DNA of 64,000 nt from Brachymonas wangyanguii (GCF_045055315.1 NZ_CP173677.1:1240001-1304000), one strand, 5' to 3'; shown: positions 52,015 through 62,179, counted from the first letter of the stretch. Notes: generated by a model not told the origin, from the sequence alone. Numbers and translations: made by a program.

Positions 52015-52755
52015 ATGTCCGCATCCCACAAAATCGTCTTTGGCTTCCATGCCGTTGGCGTGCGCCTCAAGATGGCGCCGCAATCGGTGGTAGAAGTATT
52101 TTTTGATCCCAGCCGGCGCGATGCCCGCATGCGCCAGTTTCTGGAGCGCGCCAAGGAGGCGAAAGTCGCCCTGGTCGAGGCCGATGGCCTGCGCCTGTCG
52201 CGCCTGTGCGGCAGCCACGGCCACCAGGGCGTGGTGGCGCGTGTCAGCGAGATCCGCCAGGAGCGCTCGCTGGATGACCTGCTGGACACCCTGCAGGAGC
52301 CGCCGCTGTTGCTGGTGCTGGACGGCGTGACCGATCCGCACAACCTGGGTGCCTGTCTGCGCGTGGCCGATGGTGCCGGTGTGCACGCCGTGATCGCGCC
52401 CAAGGACCACGCTGCCGGCATCAACGCCACCGTGGCCAAGGTCGCCAGCGGTGCCGCCGATACCGTGCCGTACTACATGGTCACGAATCTGGCGCGCACG
52501 CTGAACGAGCTGAAAGAACGCAATATCTGGGTCGTTGGCACCAGCGGCGATGCCGGCAAATCGCTCTACCAGATGGACTTGCGCACGCCCACGGCGCTGG
52601 TGCTGGGCGCAGAAGGCCCCGGCATGCGCCAGCTCACGCGCAAGACCTGCGACGAACTGGTGCACCTGCCCATGCGTGGCGCGGTCGAGAGCCTGAACGT
52701 CTCGGTTGCCAGCGGTGTCTGCCTGTACGAGGCCCTGCGCCAGCGCAGCCTGTAA
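52015..52755 (+). CDS. rlmB: 23S rRNA Gm2251 2'-O-methyltransferase
   Basis: This 246-residue SpoU-type (SPOUT) methyltransferase has an N-terminal substrate-binding domain (KIVFGFHAVGVRL, HQGVVARVSE) and the trefoil-knot domain: DGVTDPHNLGACLRVADGAGVHAVIAPKD, LVLGAEGPGMRQLT, LPMRGAVESLNVSVASGVCLYEA. RlmB methylates G2251 in the 23S P loop. Length matches the family. rnr often precedes rlmB in other bacteria, but not here. Confidence 0.94.
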   Translation: MSASHKIVFGFHAVGVRLKMAPQSVVEVFFDPSRRDARMRQFLERAKEAKVALVEADGLRLSRLCGSHGHQGVVARVSEIRQERSLDDLLDTLQEPPLLLVLDGVTDPHNLGACLRVADGAGVHAVIAPKDHAAGINATVAKVASGAADTVPYYMVTNLARTLNELKERNIWVVGTSGDAGKSLYQMDLRTPTALVLGAEGPGMRQLTRKTCDELVHLPMRGAVESLNVSVASGVCLYEALRQRSL

Positions 52756-52771
52756 GGGCAGGGGAGCACCC

Positions 52772-53119
52772 ATGAAAATCACGATGCGATCTGCCACCCT
52801 GGCCCTGGCTGTCGCCGCAGCACTGCTGGCCGGCTGCACCCAGGAACAGCAGAACAAGCTGGGCCGCGAGGTGCAGAACTGGACCGGTACCAATGGCGTG
52901 CTGGAAATCTACGCTGGCGACAAGCTGGTGCGCCGCTTCCTCAAGGTCGACAAGATCAGCACCACGCTGGGTACCGGCAGTGGCGATGCACGCAACTACC
53001 GCTACGGCTACGGCGTACTGGATGAAAACCTGAACTTTGTGGCTGACGCCGATGAAAAACGCGTCTACTTCGAGATCAGCGATTACAGCAACATGGTGTT
53101 CTTCGAGAATCCGCGTTAA
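52772..53119 (+). CDS. Small lipoprotein, unknown function
   Basis: This 115-residue protein has a lipoprotein signal (LALAVAAALLAGC, lipobox LAGC). The mature part is a compact domain: NWTGTNGVLEIYAGDKLVRRFLKVDKISTTLGTGSGDARNYRYGYGVLDENLN followed by KRVYFEISDYSNMVFFENP. It is not a family I recognise. The ribosome binding site GGGGAG is five bases before the ATG. It is 16 bp after rlmB, so they are likely co-transcribed. Confidence 0.78.
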   Translation: MKITMRSATLALAVAAALLAGCTQEQQNKLGREVQNWTGTNGVLEIYAGDKLVRRFLKVDKISTTLGTGSGDARNYRYGYGVLDENLNFVADADEKRVYFEISDYSNMVFFENPR

Positions 53120-53188
53120 GCCACAGATCCGGCAAGGCTGGCAACGCATGGCTGGCGCGAAAATACCCCCACCGGTACAATCCCGGGC

Positions 53189-55579
53189 ATGCATGCCAGC
53201 CGCGCCCGCGAGGCGTCCCCCACCAGCCGTATTCCCTCTGCCCAAGCCTTGACCAGTTACAAGCCGTACTGGGCCAGGCGCTTTGGCACGGCCCCGTTCC
53301 TGCCGATGAGCCGCGCCGAAATGGAGCAGCTCGGCTGGGACAGCTGCGACATCATCCTGGTCACCGGCGATGCTTATGTTGATCACCCGAGCTTTGGCAT
53401 GGCGGTGATTGGCCGCGTGCTGGAGGCGCAGGGTTTTCGCGTCGGCATCATCGCGCAGCCCGACTGGCAGAGCGCCGAACCGTTCAAGGTGCTGGGCAAG
53501 CCCAACCTGTTCTGGGGCGTGACTGGCGGCAACATGGACAGCATGATCAACCGCTACACGGCGGACCGCAAGATCCGCAGCGATGACGCCTACACGCCGG
53601 GCGACATCGGCGGCAAGCGGCCCGATCGCGCCGCCATCGTCTACAGCCAGCGCTGCCGTGAAGCCTACAAGGACGTGCCTATTGTGCTGGGCGGCATCGA
53701 AGGCAGCCTGCGCCGCATTGCCCATTACGATTACTGGAGCGACAAGGTGCGCCGCAGCATGGTGGTGGATAGCAAGTGCGACCTGCTGCTCTATGGCAAT
53801 GCCGAGCGTGCCCTGATCGAGGTCGCGCACCGCCTGGCGCGCCGTGAGCCGGTCAGCAGCATCACCGATGTGCGCGGCACTGCCTTTGTCATGCGTTCCT
53901 CGCCCGAGGGCTGGTTCGAGATCGATTCCACCGAGGTCGATCAGCCGGGCCGTATCGAGGAACACGTCAACCCTTATCAGACTACCGGCGAGCAGGCCGC
54001 GGGGCAGGGCACCAGTTGTGATGCCGCCGCGCCGTCGCCAGAGCCGGCCGTGCAGCCGATCCGCATCGTGCGCGAGGCCTCGAAAGCCGTGCAGCGTCCG
54101 CCGCGCGAGCGTACCGTGATCCGCCTGCCCAGCTACGAGCAGGTCAAGGCCGATCCGGTGCTGTACGCGCACGCCAACCGGGTGCTGCACCTGGAAACCA
54201 ACCCCGGCAATGCACGCGCGCTGGTGCAGGCGCATGGCGAGGGCACGACTGCGCGCGATGTCTGGCTGACACCGCCCCCGATTCCGCTGACGACCGAGGA
54301 AATGGACTGGGTGTTCGACCTGCCGTATGCGCGCAGCCCTCATCCGTCCTACGCCGACGAAAATGGCCGCCACGACGGCGCCACCAAGATCCCGGCCTGG
54401 GAGATGATCCGCTTCTCGGTCAACATCATGCGCGGCTGCTTTGGCGGCTGTACCTTCTGCAGCATCACCGAGCACGAAGGCCGCATCATCCAGAGCCGCA
54501 GCGAAGATTCCATCATCCGCGAGCTGGAAGACATGCGCGACAAGGTGCAGGGCTTTACCGGCGTCGTCAGCGACCTGGGCGGCCCGACCGCCAATATGTA
54601 TCGCCTCGGCTGCAAGAGCAAGGAGATCGAGGCCGCCTGCCGCAAGCCGAGCTGCGTCTACCCGGACGTCTGCCAGAACCTGCATACGGATCATGATCCG
54701 CTGATCAGCATCTACAAGCGTGCGCGCAAGCTGCCGGGCGTGAAGAAGGTGCTGATCGGTTCCGGCTTGCGCTACGACCTGGCGGTGAAATCGCCCGAGT
54801 ACATCAAGGAGCTGGTGCAGCACCACGTGGGTGGCTACCTGAAGATTGCGCCGGAGCACACCGAGCAGGGCCCGCTGTCCAAGATGATGAAGCCGGGTAT
54901 TGGTACCTATGACCGCTTCAAGCAGCTGTTCGAGAAGTACAACGCCGAAGCCGGCAAGAAGCAGTTCCTGATCCCGTACTTCATTGCGGCGCACCCGGGC
55001 ACCAGCGACGAGGACATGATGAACCTGGCGGTCTGGCTCAAGCGCAACGGTTTCCGTGCTGACCAGGTGCAGACCTTCTACCCGAGCCCGATGGCGACGG
55101 CCACCACCATGTACCACACGCGGCTGAACCCGCTCAAGGGCATCCACCGTCCGGATGGCCCGAATGCGGATCGTGCCGAAAGCGTGGACGTGGTCAAGGG
55201 CGATCGCCGCCGCCGCCTGCACAAGGCCTTCTTGCGATATCACGATCCGAACAACTGGCCGCTGCTCCGCGAGGCGCTCAAGGCAATGGGCCGGCAGGAC
55301 CTGATCGGCAATGGCAAGCAGCACCTGATCCCGACCTGGCAGCCGATGAGCGATGGCAGCTACCAGAGCCCGCGCCGCACGAATTCCACGCCGGCCGGCA
55401 AGACGGCCGAGGCCGCGCCCACGGCGCGCCGGCAGCCGCGCAAGGGCAGCCTGCTGACGCAGCATACCGGACTGCCGCCGCGCAGCCAGGGAGCCGGCAA
55501 GCCGGCGCTGGGTGGCAACAAGCCGCGGCTGGACAGCAAGAGCGGCAGCCCGGCCGGGCGCGGCAAGCGCAGCCGCTGA
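53189..55579 (+). CDS. YgiQ-family radical SAM protein
   Basis: This 796-residue protein has the UPF0313/YgiQ N-terminal domain (CDIILVTGDAYVDHPSFGMAVIGRVLEAQGF, WGVTGGNMDSMINRYTADRK, VLGGIEGSLRRIAHYDYW) and a radical SAM core with the cluster motif C-FGG-C-TF-C in MRGCFGGCTFCSI near residue 415. It ends in a Lys/Arg/Gly/Ala/Pro-rich tail of about 60 residues. The family's substrate is unknown. ATG at 53189 gives a short Ser/Arg-rich leader before SYKPYWARRFGTAPFLPMS; the next codons are family-like. Confidence 0.9.
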   Translation: MHASRAREASPTSRIPSAQALTSYKPYWARRFGTAPFLPMSRAEMEQLGWDSCDIILVTGDAYVDHPSFGMAVIGRVLEAQGFRVGIIAQPDWQSAEPFKVLGKPNLFWGVTGGNMDSMINRYTADRKIRSDDAYTPGDIGGKRPDRAAIVYSQRCREAYKDVPIVLGGIEGSLRRIAHYDYWSDKVRRSMVVDSKCDLLLYGNAERALIEVAHRLARREPVSSITDVRGTAFVMRSSPEGWFEIDSTEVDQPGRIEEHVNPYQTTGEQAAGQGTSCDAAAPSPEPAVQPIRIVREASKAVQRPPRERTVIRLPSYEQVKADPVLYAHANRVLHLETNPGNARALVQAHGEGTTARDVWLTPPPIPLTTEEMDWVFDLPYARSPHPSYADENGRHDGATKIPAWEMIRFSVNIMRGCFGGCTFCSITEHEGRIIQSRSEDSIIRELEDMRDKVQGFTGVVSDLGGPTANMYRLGCKSKEIEAACRKPSCVYPDVCQNLHTDHDPLISIYKRARKLPGVKKVLIGSGLRYDLAVKSPEYIKELVQHHVGGYLKIAPEHTEQGPLSKMMKPGIGTYDRFKQLFEKYNAEAGKKQFLIPYFIAAHPGTSDEDMMNLAVWLKRNGFRADQVQTFYPSPMATATTMYHTRLNPLKGIHRPDGPNADRAESVDVVKGDRRRRLHKAFLRYHDPNNWPLLREALKAMGRQDLIGNGKQHLIPTWQPMSDGSYQSPRRTNSTPAGKTAEAAPTARRQPRKGSLLTQHTGLPPRSQGAGKPALGGNKPRLDSKSGSPAGRGKRSR

Positions 55580-55605
55580 TTGCCAAGGCCGGTTTTGCGC
55601 CGGCC

Positions 55606-56727
55606 TCAGCCCATCTGGCTCAGCATCTTGCGGAATCGCGCCAGCGACAGCATGAACAGCACGCTGCCGATCACCAGCAGTGCCAGCATCTGCGGCCAGA
55701 CGATATCGAAGCCGGCCCCGCGATAGAGAATCGCCTGGCTGGCCGAGACAAAGTGCGTGGTCGGCGCGACCATCATCACGTTTTGCACGAACTCCGGCAT
55801 GCTCTCGCGCGGCGTGCTGGCGCCGGACAGCATTTGCAGCGGCATCATGATCAGCAGCATCAGCAGGCCAAACTGCGGCATGGTGCGGGCCACCGTGGCC
55901 AGGAAAATCCCGAGCGAGGTGGTGGAAAACAGGTGCAGCGCTGCCACCGCCAGGAACAGCCAGACCGAGCCCTCGATCGGAATGCGCAGCCAGCCCTGGA
56001 CCACGAACACCATCGACATGGCGGTCGCCAACAGCACCACTACCGCCATCGACCAGACCTTGGACAGCATGATCTCTACCGGCCGCACCGGCATCACCAG
56101 CAGGTGTTCGATGGTGCCATGCTCGCGTTCGCGGATCAGCGCCGCCCCGGTCAGGATGATGGACAGCATGGTGATGATGTTGATGATCTCCATCACGCCC
56201 AGCGTCCAGGTCTGCGTCAGCGTCGGGTTGAAGCGCATGCGTTGCTCGATCTGCACGGGCAGCGGCGTGCTGCCGCGGTGTCCCTGCACGAACTCGGCCA
56301 CCTCGCTGTGCACGATTTGCGTCACGTAGCCGCTGCCGCTGAAGGCCTGGCTCATGCGCGTGGCGTCCACGTTGAGCTGGATCGCCGGTTGCCGGCCCGC
56401 CAGCACGTCGCGCTGGAAGTGTGGCGGGATATTCAGCGTGAAGGTGTAGCGGCCGGCATCCATGCCGGCATCCATTTCGTGGATCTCGATGATCTGCGGC
56501 GGCAGGAAGTAGGGGGGCAACAGGCCGGAGATGATGCGGCCCGATAGCTGCGAGCGGTCTTCGTCCACCACGGCGATCGGCACCTTGCTCAGCGTTTCCG
56601 GGGCCGAGCGCGACACCGTGTAGATCGCCAGCGTGAACGAGTAGATGATCAGCACCAGCATGATCGGGTCACGCAGCAGGCTCCAGAATTCCTTGATGCC
56701 GAGGCGGAAGATGTGGCCGAGCTGCAT
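55606..56727 (-). CDS. yhhJ: ABC-2 type permease, YhhJ-like
   Basis: This 373-residue ABC-2 permease has one N-terminal helix (IMLVLIIYSFTLAIYTV), a periplasmic loop of about 140 residues, then five helices from about residue 170 onward (LGVMEIINIITMLSIILTGAALIREREHGTIEHLLVMPV is the family signature). It matches YhhJ, whose E. coli gene is downstream of rbbA. It starts one base after the stop of the RbbA-like gene, so it is the last gene of the efflux operon. Confidence 0.9.
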   Translation of the reverse strand: MQLGHIFRLGIKEFWSLLRDPIMLVLIIYSFTLAIYTVSRSAPETLSKVPIAVVDEDRSQLSGRIISGLLPPYFLPPQIIEIHEMDAGMDAGRYTFTLNIPPHFQRDVLAGRQPAIQLNVDATRMSQAFSGSGYVTQIVHSEVAEFVQGHRGSTPLPVQIEQRMRFNPTLTQTWTLGVMEIINIITMLSIILTGAALIREREHGTIEHLLVMPVRPVEIMLSKVWSMAVVVLLATAMSMVFVVQGWLRIPIEGSVWLFLAVAALHLFSTTSLGIFLATVARTMPQFGLLMLLIMMPLQMLSGASTPRESMPEFVQNVMMVAPTTHFVSASQAILYRGAGFDIVWPQMLALLVIGSVLFMLSLARFRKMLSQMG

Positions 56728-56728
56728 C

Positions 56729-59479
56729 TCAGTGCTCCTGCTTTTTCAGCAACAGGATAGACACCAGCAGGATCAGTGGTGCCCAGATCACGAGCGGCCA
56801 GAAGGACGATGTCAGGTCGGTGAAATCCAGCGCCTTGCCGAATACGCCTCGGCTGATCAGCAGCATATAGGTGGCTGGATGGCTTTCGCCAATCAGGCGG
56901 CCAGCACCTTCCAGCGAGCTGACCGGGGTCATCAGTCCGGAGAAGTTGACGGCCGGCAGCATGGTCACCAGCATGGTGATGAAAATCGCGGCAATCTGGG
57001 AGCGTGTGAAGATGGAGGCAAACAGGCCCAGGCCGGTCGAGAAGATCACGAACAGCAGGGTGGCCAGTGCCAGCGTCAGGAAGCTGCCCTTGATTGGCAC
57101 GTCAAACAGCGTCACCGCCATCAGCGCCATCAGCAGGAAGCTGACCATGCCCATCACGATATAGGGCAGCTGCTTGCCCAGCAGGAACTCGGTACGCGTG
57201 ACCGGGGTCACGTACAGGTTCATGATCGAGCCCATCTCCTTTTCGCGCACGACCGAGAGCGCAGCGAGCATGGCCGGAATCATCAGCAGCATCAGCGGCA
57301 TGACGGCTGGCACCATGGCCGGCAGGCTTTTCACGTCCGGGTTGTAGCGGAAGCGCGTTTCTACCTGAATCGTCGATTGTGGCGCACGGCCCAGGCGCTC
57401 GGTGCTGAGCTGGGTCAGCCACTGCTGGTGCATGCCCAGCACATAGCCCTGGATGGTTTCGGCGCGCTGCGGAATCGCGCCATCGATCCAGACCGCGATG
57501 CTGACCGGCTGGCCGCGCTGCAGGTCGCGCGAGAAGCCGGACGGAATTTCCAGCGCCATGGTGATCTGGTTGGCGCGCATCGCCTGGTCCAGTTGCCGGT
57601 AATCCTGCAGCGGCGGCATTTCCTCGAAATAGCGCGAGCCGGACAGGTTGTTGACATAGTTCTGGCTCAGCACGGTCTGATCCCGATCGAGCACGGCAAA
57701 TCGCAGGTCTTCCACATCCATGGTGATGCCGTAGCCAATGATGACCATCAGCAGCAGGCTGCCAAACAGTGCCATGATGCCGCGTACCGGATCGCGCTGC
57801 AGCTCCAGCGATTCGCGCAGGGCATAGCTGAACAGGCGGCGTAGGCTGAAGCTGCGCTGCGGACGGGGCTTGCCGCTGGCAGGTGGCGTTGCGGTCGGGA
57901 CGACGTCGCTTGTCGCTGCAGGTGCCGGACTGCCGCTGTCGGCACCGGCTTCAAGCAGGTAGCCGATAAACGCATCTTCCAGTGAGGCGGCACCACGTTT
58001 TTCTACCAGCCGCGCCGGCACGTCACTGTCCAGTACCTTGCCGGCATGCATCATCGACATGCGGTCACAGCGCTCTGCCTCGTTCATGAAGTGGGTGGAG
58101 ATGAAGATGGTGACGCGATCCTGGCGCGACAGGCTGACCAGCAGCTCCCAGAAGTTGTCGCGCGCAATCGGGTCCACGCCCGAGGTTGGCTCGTCCAGAA
58201 TCAGTAGTTCCGGGTTATGCACCAGCGCCACTGCCAGCGACAGGCGCTGGCGCATGCCCATCGGCAGGCTGTCGGGCAGGGCGTCCACGACATCGAGCAG
58301 CTGGAAGCGTGCCAGTTTTTCCTGCACGCGCGCCGGAATCTCGTCTTCCGGCACCTGGAACAGGCGTGCGTGCAGCACCATGTTCTGCATCACGGTCAGC
58401 TCGCCATAGAGCGAAAACGATTGCGACATGTAGCCGACGCGGCGGCGGATGGCCAGGTCACGCGCGTTGACCGCATCACCAAAAATCCAGGCCTGGCCTT
58501 CACTGGCATCCAGCAGGCCGGTCAGCATTTTCATGGTGGTGGTCTTGCCGCAGCCGTTGGAGCCGAGAAAGCCGAAGATCTCGCCGCGCCGGATGCGGAA
58601 GTTCACATGATCGACCGCGGTGAAATCGCCAAAGCGCATGGTCAGGTCTTTCGCTTCAATCGCGATCTCGTCCTGGCCGTCCTCGGGCAGCGGCGGAATC
58701 ACCACTTCGCGATGGCCCTGGCGCTTGTCTTCTGGCATCAGCTGGATAAAGGCGGCCTCCAGATTGTCCGTGTCCGTGCGCTGCAGCAGTTCCTGCGGTG
58801 TGCCGGTCGCCAGCACGCGGCCCTCGTCCATGGCCACCAGCCAGTCGAAGCGGCTGGCCTCATCCATATAGGCTGTGGCCACCAGCACGCTCATGTCCTG
58901 GCCACCGGCGCGGATGGTATCGATAAGGTCCCAGAACTGGCGGCGCGCCAGCGGGTCCACGCCGGTCGTCGGCTCGTCCAGGATCAGCAGGCGCGGATCG
59001 TGGATCAGCGCGCAGCACAGGCCGAGCTTCTGCTTCATGCCGCCCGACAGCTTGCCGGCCGGCCGCTGCAGGAACTGGTAGAGGCCGGTGGCCTGCGTCA
59101 GCTGGTCGACGCGGCGGCGCCGTTCGGCTTCACCATGGCCGAACAGGCGGCCAAAGAACTGCAGGTTTTCTTCTACCGACAGCGTCGGATAGAGGTTTTT
59201 GCCCAGGCCTTGCGGCATGTAGGCGATGTCCGGGCAGACCTGGTTGCGATGGCGCTGGCTGGCCATGTCGCCGCCCAGCACTTGCACCGAGCCGTCCTGG
59301 ATGGCACGGGCGCCGGCGATCAGTGCCAACAGGCTGGACTTGCCCACGCCGTCCGGCCCGATCAGGCCGATCATGCGGCCGGCGGGAAATTCCAGGCTGA
59401 TGCCGTCGAGCGCCAGCGTGTCCTTGTAGCGCAGGCTGACCTGCTCCAGCGTGATGACGGAACGGTCCGATCCGCTCAT
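56729..59479 (-). CDS. rbbA: RbbA-like ABC fusion: two ATPase domains plus permease
   Basis: This 916-residue protein has three parts. NBD1 (1-240) has Walker A GPDGVGKSS (41-49), signature LSGGMKQKL and Walker B LLILDEPTTGVD. NBD2 (270-520) has Walker A GSNGCGKTT (306-314), a degenerate signature SLPMGMRQR and Walker B LLILDEPTSGVD. The C-terminal ~370 residues are an ABC-2 permease with a periplasmic loop and five C-terminal helices. RbbA/YhiH in E. coli has this architecture and was also reported as a ribosome-bound ATPase. ATG at 59479 overlaps the HlyD stop as ATGA. An upstream ATG (59512) is possible. Confidence 0.9.
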   Translation of the reverse strand: MSGSDRSVITLEQVSLRYKDTLALDGISLEFPAGRMIGLIGPDGVGKSSLLALIAGARAIQDGSVQVLGGDMASQRHRNQVCPDIAYMPQGLGKNLYPTLSVEENLQFFGRLFGHGEAERRRRVDQLTQATGLYQFLQRPAGKLSGGMKQKLGLCCALIHDPRLLILDEPTTGVDPLARRQFWDLIDTIRAGGQDMSVLVATAYMDEASRFDWLVAMDEGRVLATGTPQELLQRTDTDNLEAAFIQLMPEDKRQGHREVVIPPLPEDGQDEIAIEAKDLTMRFGDFTAVDHVNFRIRRGEIFGFLGSNGCGKTTTMKMLTGLLDASEGQAWIFGDAVNARDLAIRRRVGYMSQSFSLYGELTVMQNMVLHARLFQVPEDEIPARVQEKLARFQLLDVVDALPDSLPMGMRQRLSLAVALVHNPELLILDEPTSGVDPIARDNFWELLVSLSRQDRVTIFISTHFMNEAERCDRMSMMHAGKVLDSDVPARLVEKRGAASLEDAFIGYLLEAGADSGSPAPAATSDVVPTATPPASGKPRPQRSFSLRRLFSYALRESLELQRDPVRGIMALFGSLLLMVIIGYGITMDVEDLRFAVLDRDQTVLSQNYVNNLSGSRYFEEMPPLQDYRQLDQAMRANQITMALEIPSGFSRDLQRGQPVSIAVWIDGAIPQRAETIQGYVLGMHQQWLTQLSTERLGRAPQSTIQVETRFRYNPDVKSLPAMVPAVMPLMLLMIPAMLAALSVVREKEMGSIMNLYVTPVTRTEFLLGKQLPYIVMGMVSFLLMALMAVTLFDVPIKGSFLTLALATLLFVIFSTGLGLFASIFTRSQIAAIFITMLVTMLPAVNFSGLMTPVSSLEGAGRLIGESHPATYMLLISRGVFGKALDFTDLTSSFWPLVIWAPLILLVSILLLKKQEH

Positions 59480-60555
59480 GGCCGGGTCTTGGGTGTCAGC
59501 GAAGCTGGCCATTCAGCCTGCGGATCCAGCTTGATCCAGGCGACGCCGGGCAGGCCGATCTTGACCTGTTGCGGATACTGTTGCAGCAGCTCAGGCGCAA
59601 TCTGCGCCTTGACGCGGAACATCAGCTTCTGGCGCTCGCTTTCGGTTTCTACCGTCTTGGGCGTGAACTGGGCCGAGCTGGCGACAAAACTGATCTTTGC
59701 CGGCACCGGGTAATCGGGTGCCGCATCCAGCACGATACGCGCCTCGCTGCCAATCGCCACGCGGCCGGCGACCTGCTCCGGGATGAAGAAGGTCATGTAG
59801 ACATCGTTCAGGTCGATCATGTTGAGTGCGGGCGAACCGGCCCCGAGCACCTCGTTCGGCTGCACGATGCGGTATTGCACGCGGGCATCGCGCGGCGCCA
59901 CCAGCACGCTGTCTTCGACCTCGGTCTCGATGCGCTTCATGGTGGCAGCGGCGGCATCGACGGCCGACCTGGCACTGTCGATCTGGGTGCGCGAGGCCAC
60001 GGTAGCGGCCTGGGCTGCCACCTGGCGCGCCTTGGCGGCATTCACCTGCGCCTGCGCCGCTTTCACGCGCGCGCGGTCGTCATCCAGTTCCTGCATCGAG
60101 GATGCGCCTTCACGCGCCAGCACTTCGGTACGGCGCAGCTTGCGCCGGGCGGCATCCAGATCGCTTTCGGCGCTGACCACGGCGGCACGCGCGGCGGCCT
60201 CGTCACTGCTGCGCTGCGAGGACATCGCCTGGGCATTGCTGACACCGGTCACCGCCTGCTGGTGGTAGGCGCGTGCCTCATCCAGCTGGGCGTTGAGTGA
60301 AGCGATATCCATGCGCACCAGCGGCTGGCCGGCCTTGACAAAATCGCCTTCGTTCACCAGCACTTCGGTGACGCGGCCCGGCAGCTTGCTGCTGGCATTG
60401 AGCTCGGTCGCCTCGATGCGGCCATTGCCGCTGACAAAGCCTTCGCCCGGGCCTTGCGGCTGGCTGGAATGCCAGAGGTAGTAGGCGGCAGCTGCCGCAG
60501 CCAGCGCCAGGCCGGCGATGATCAGGGTCTTCTTGTGCTTGGCTTGCAGTTTCAT
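59476..60555 (-). CDS. HlyD-family membrane-fusion protein, YhiI-like
   Basis: This 359-residue adaptor has an N-terminal helix (TLIIAGLALAAAAAAYYLW), the lipoyl half-motifs GRVTEVLVNEGDFVKAGQPLVRMD and VLVAPRDARVQYRIVQPNEVLGAG, a coiled-coil hairpin between them (about residues 95-215) and a beta-barrel domain. It bridges the inner-membrane ABC pump and an outer-membrane channel. It is 29 bp after the NodT-type gene and overlaps the RbbA-like gene by ATGA. The equivalent E. coli operon is yhiI-rbbA-yhhJ. Confidence 0.9.
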   Translation of the reverse strand: MKLQAKHKKTLIIAGLALAAAAAAYYLWHSSQPQGPGEGFVSGNGRIEATELNASSKLPGRVTEVLVNEGDFVKAGQPLVRMDIASLNAQLDEARAYHQQAVTGVSNAQAMSSQRSSDEAAARAAVVSAESDLDAARRKLRRTEVLAREGASSMQELDDDRARVKAAQAQVNAAKARQVAAQAATVASRTQIDSARSAVDAAAATMKRIETEVEDSVLVAPRDARVQYRIVQPNEVLGAGSPALNMIDLNDVYMTFFIPEQVAGRVAIGSEARIVLDAAPDYPVPAKISFVASSAQFTPKTVETESERQKLMFRVKAQIAPELLQQYPQQVKIGLPGVAWIKLDPQAEWPASLTPKTRP

Positions 60556-60584
60556 GTCGTGGAGGTCAATTCAGGCTGGATAGG

Positions 60585-62012
60585 TCAGGGCTGGGGCGTG
60601 CTGCCCATGGCACCGCCACCGAGGGCGGCAAACAGCTGGATCTGCGCGGCCAGCAGCTGGCGCTGCGTCACCACATGCTCCTGCTCGGCCTGCAGCAGGC
60701 TGCGATCGGCATCGAGCACTTCCAGGTAGCTCACGGCACCGCTGTCGTAGCGCATGCGCACCAGCCGTGCACGCTGGCGCTGCGCCTGCAGGCCTTGCGT
60801 CTGCGTTGCCAGCTGGCGTTGCAGCCAATGGCGTGCGCTCAGCGCGTCGGACACATCGCGGAAGGCGGATTGCACGGTTTTTTCGTAATGGGCTACCGCC
60901 ATGTCGGCGCGTACTTCGGCCAGGTTCAGGTTGTTGCGCAGCCGGCCAGCGGTAAAGATCGGCAGCGTGATGCTGGGCATGAAGCTCCAGGTCCGGCTGC
61001 CGCCCTGGAACAGGCCATCGAGCTCATTGCTGGCGGTACCGAACATGCCGGTCAGTGAAATGCTCGGGAAGAAGGCTGCACGCGCCGCGCCAATCTGCGC
61101 CTGTGCCGCCGCCAGCTGGTGCTCCGCGGCGATGATGTCCGGGCGCTGTGTCAGCAGGGCGGAGGGCAGGCCGGCAGCCACCGGGCGCAACTTCAGTTGA
61201 CGATCCAGCAGGCCGGTGCGCGGTGTCAGGTCCACTGGACCACCGCCCAGCAAGGCCAGCGCATGACCGTTGCGCTCACGCGCCTGCTCCAGTTGCTCCA
61301 GCAAGGCCTGTGCCTGCGTCAGCAGCGTGCGCACCTGGGTCAGTTCCAGCAGCGAGCTGGCACCCACCTCGTAGCGGCGCGTATAGATGCGGTTCGATTC
61401 CTGGCGCGTGCTGACCGATTGCCGTGCGATCTCGATGCGCTGGTCATACTCGCGCTGCAGCAGCCAGGTATTAGCTACTTCGGCCACCAGGCTGATACGC
61501 AGGGCGCGCTGGGCGGCATCGGTAGCCAGGTAGTTTTGCAGCGCGGCATCGCTCAGGTGGCGGATGCGGCCCCAGAAATCGATTTCCCAGCTGGCCACGC
61601 CCAGGCCGACGCTGTAGCTGCCAGCGACCATCGCTTGCTGGCTGGGCGACAGGCTGGCCGGGGTGCGGCCGCGCTGGCCATCGGCCATCACGCCCACGCT
61701 GGGGATCTGTTCTGAGCGCTGGATGCCGTAAAGCGCCTGCGCTTCTTGCACGCGCAGCACGGCGGTGCGCAGGTCACGGTTGTTGTCCAGCGCCTGTTCG
61801 ATCAGGGCCTGCAGTCCGGGATCGGTAAACACATCGCGCCAGCCGCTATCGCTCTGGATAACGGCAGCAGAACCGCCAGCGCTGTGCGCATAGCTGGCCG
61901 GGAGAAGATCGCTGGCAGGCTGCTGCTGACCGGCGGGCGTGGTGCAGGCCGCCAGCAGACTCAGCGGTAGCAGCGCCAGCGCGGCGCGTTGAAGCAGGGT
62001 GACAGGCACCAT
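60585..62012 (-). CDS. NodT/TolC-type outer-membrane efflux lipoprotein
   Basis: This 475-residue RND/ABC outer-membrane factor has a lipoprotein signal (ALALLPLSLLAAC, lipobox LAAC) and two OEP repeats. Landmarks are WRDVFTDPGLQALIEQALDNNRDLRTAVLRV, SWEIDFWGRIRHLSDAA, LRPDI-like LLTQRPDIIAAEHQLAAAQAQIGAARAAFFPSISLTGMFG and VSYLEVLDADRSLLQAEQEHV. It forms the exit duct of the efflux complex with the HlyD and ABC proteins. ATG at 62012 has AGGAA upstream; an earlier start at 62048 is possible. Confidence 0.92.
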   Translation of the reverse strand: MVPVTLLQRAALALLPLSLLAACTTPAGQQQPASDLLPASYAHSAGGSAAVIQSDSGWRDVFTDPGLQALIEQALDNNRDLRTAVLRVQEAQALYGIQRSEQIPSVGVMADGQRGRTPASLSPSQQAMVAGSYSVGLGVASWEIDFWGRIRHLSDAALQNYLATDAAQRALRISLVAEVANTWLLQREYDQRIEIARQSVSTRQESNRIYTRRYEVGASSLLELTQVRTLLTQAQALLEQLEQARERNGHALALLGGGPVDLTPRTGLLDRQLKLRPVAAGLPSALLTQRPDIIAAEHQLAAAQAQIGAARAAFFPSISLTGMFGTASNELDGLFQGGSRTWSFMPSITLPIFTAGRLRNNLNLAEVRADMAVAHYEKTVQSAFRDVSDALSARHWLQRQLATQTQGLQAQRQRARLVRMRYDSGAVSYLEVLDADRSLLQAEQEHVVTQRQLLAAQIQLFAALGGGAMGSTPQP

Positions 62013-62119
62013 CAAGGGATTTTCCTGTGGGGAAGCGGCCCGCCGCATGGCTAGTCAGGCCGTCGTGGAGAAAAGCCCATTGTAGGCGCAGGATTAGCCA
62101 GGCGTCCGCCAGAAGGCAA

Positions 62120-62150
62120 CAAGGCAGTGCCGCACTGCGACACTGCCTTG
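62120..62150. terminator. Hairpin downstream of pagL
   Basis: A 10-bp stem CAAGGCAGTG/CACTGCCTTG with an 11-nt loop lies 30 bp past the pagL stop, before the efflux operon. There is a short T-rich run on the minus strand. Confidence 0.5.
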
Positions 62151-62179
62151 TCTGAAAGTCCGATGACTGCAGGCCGGGT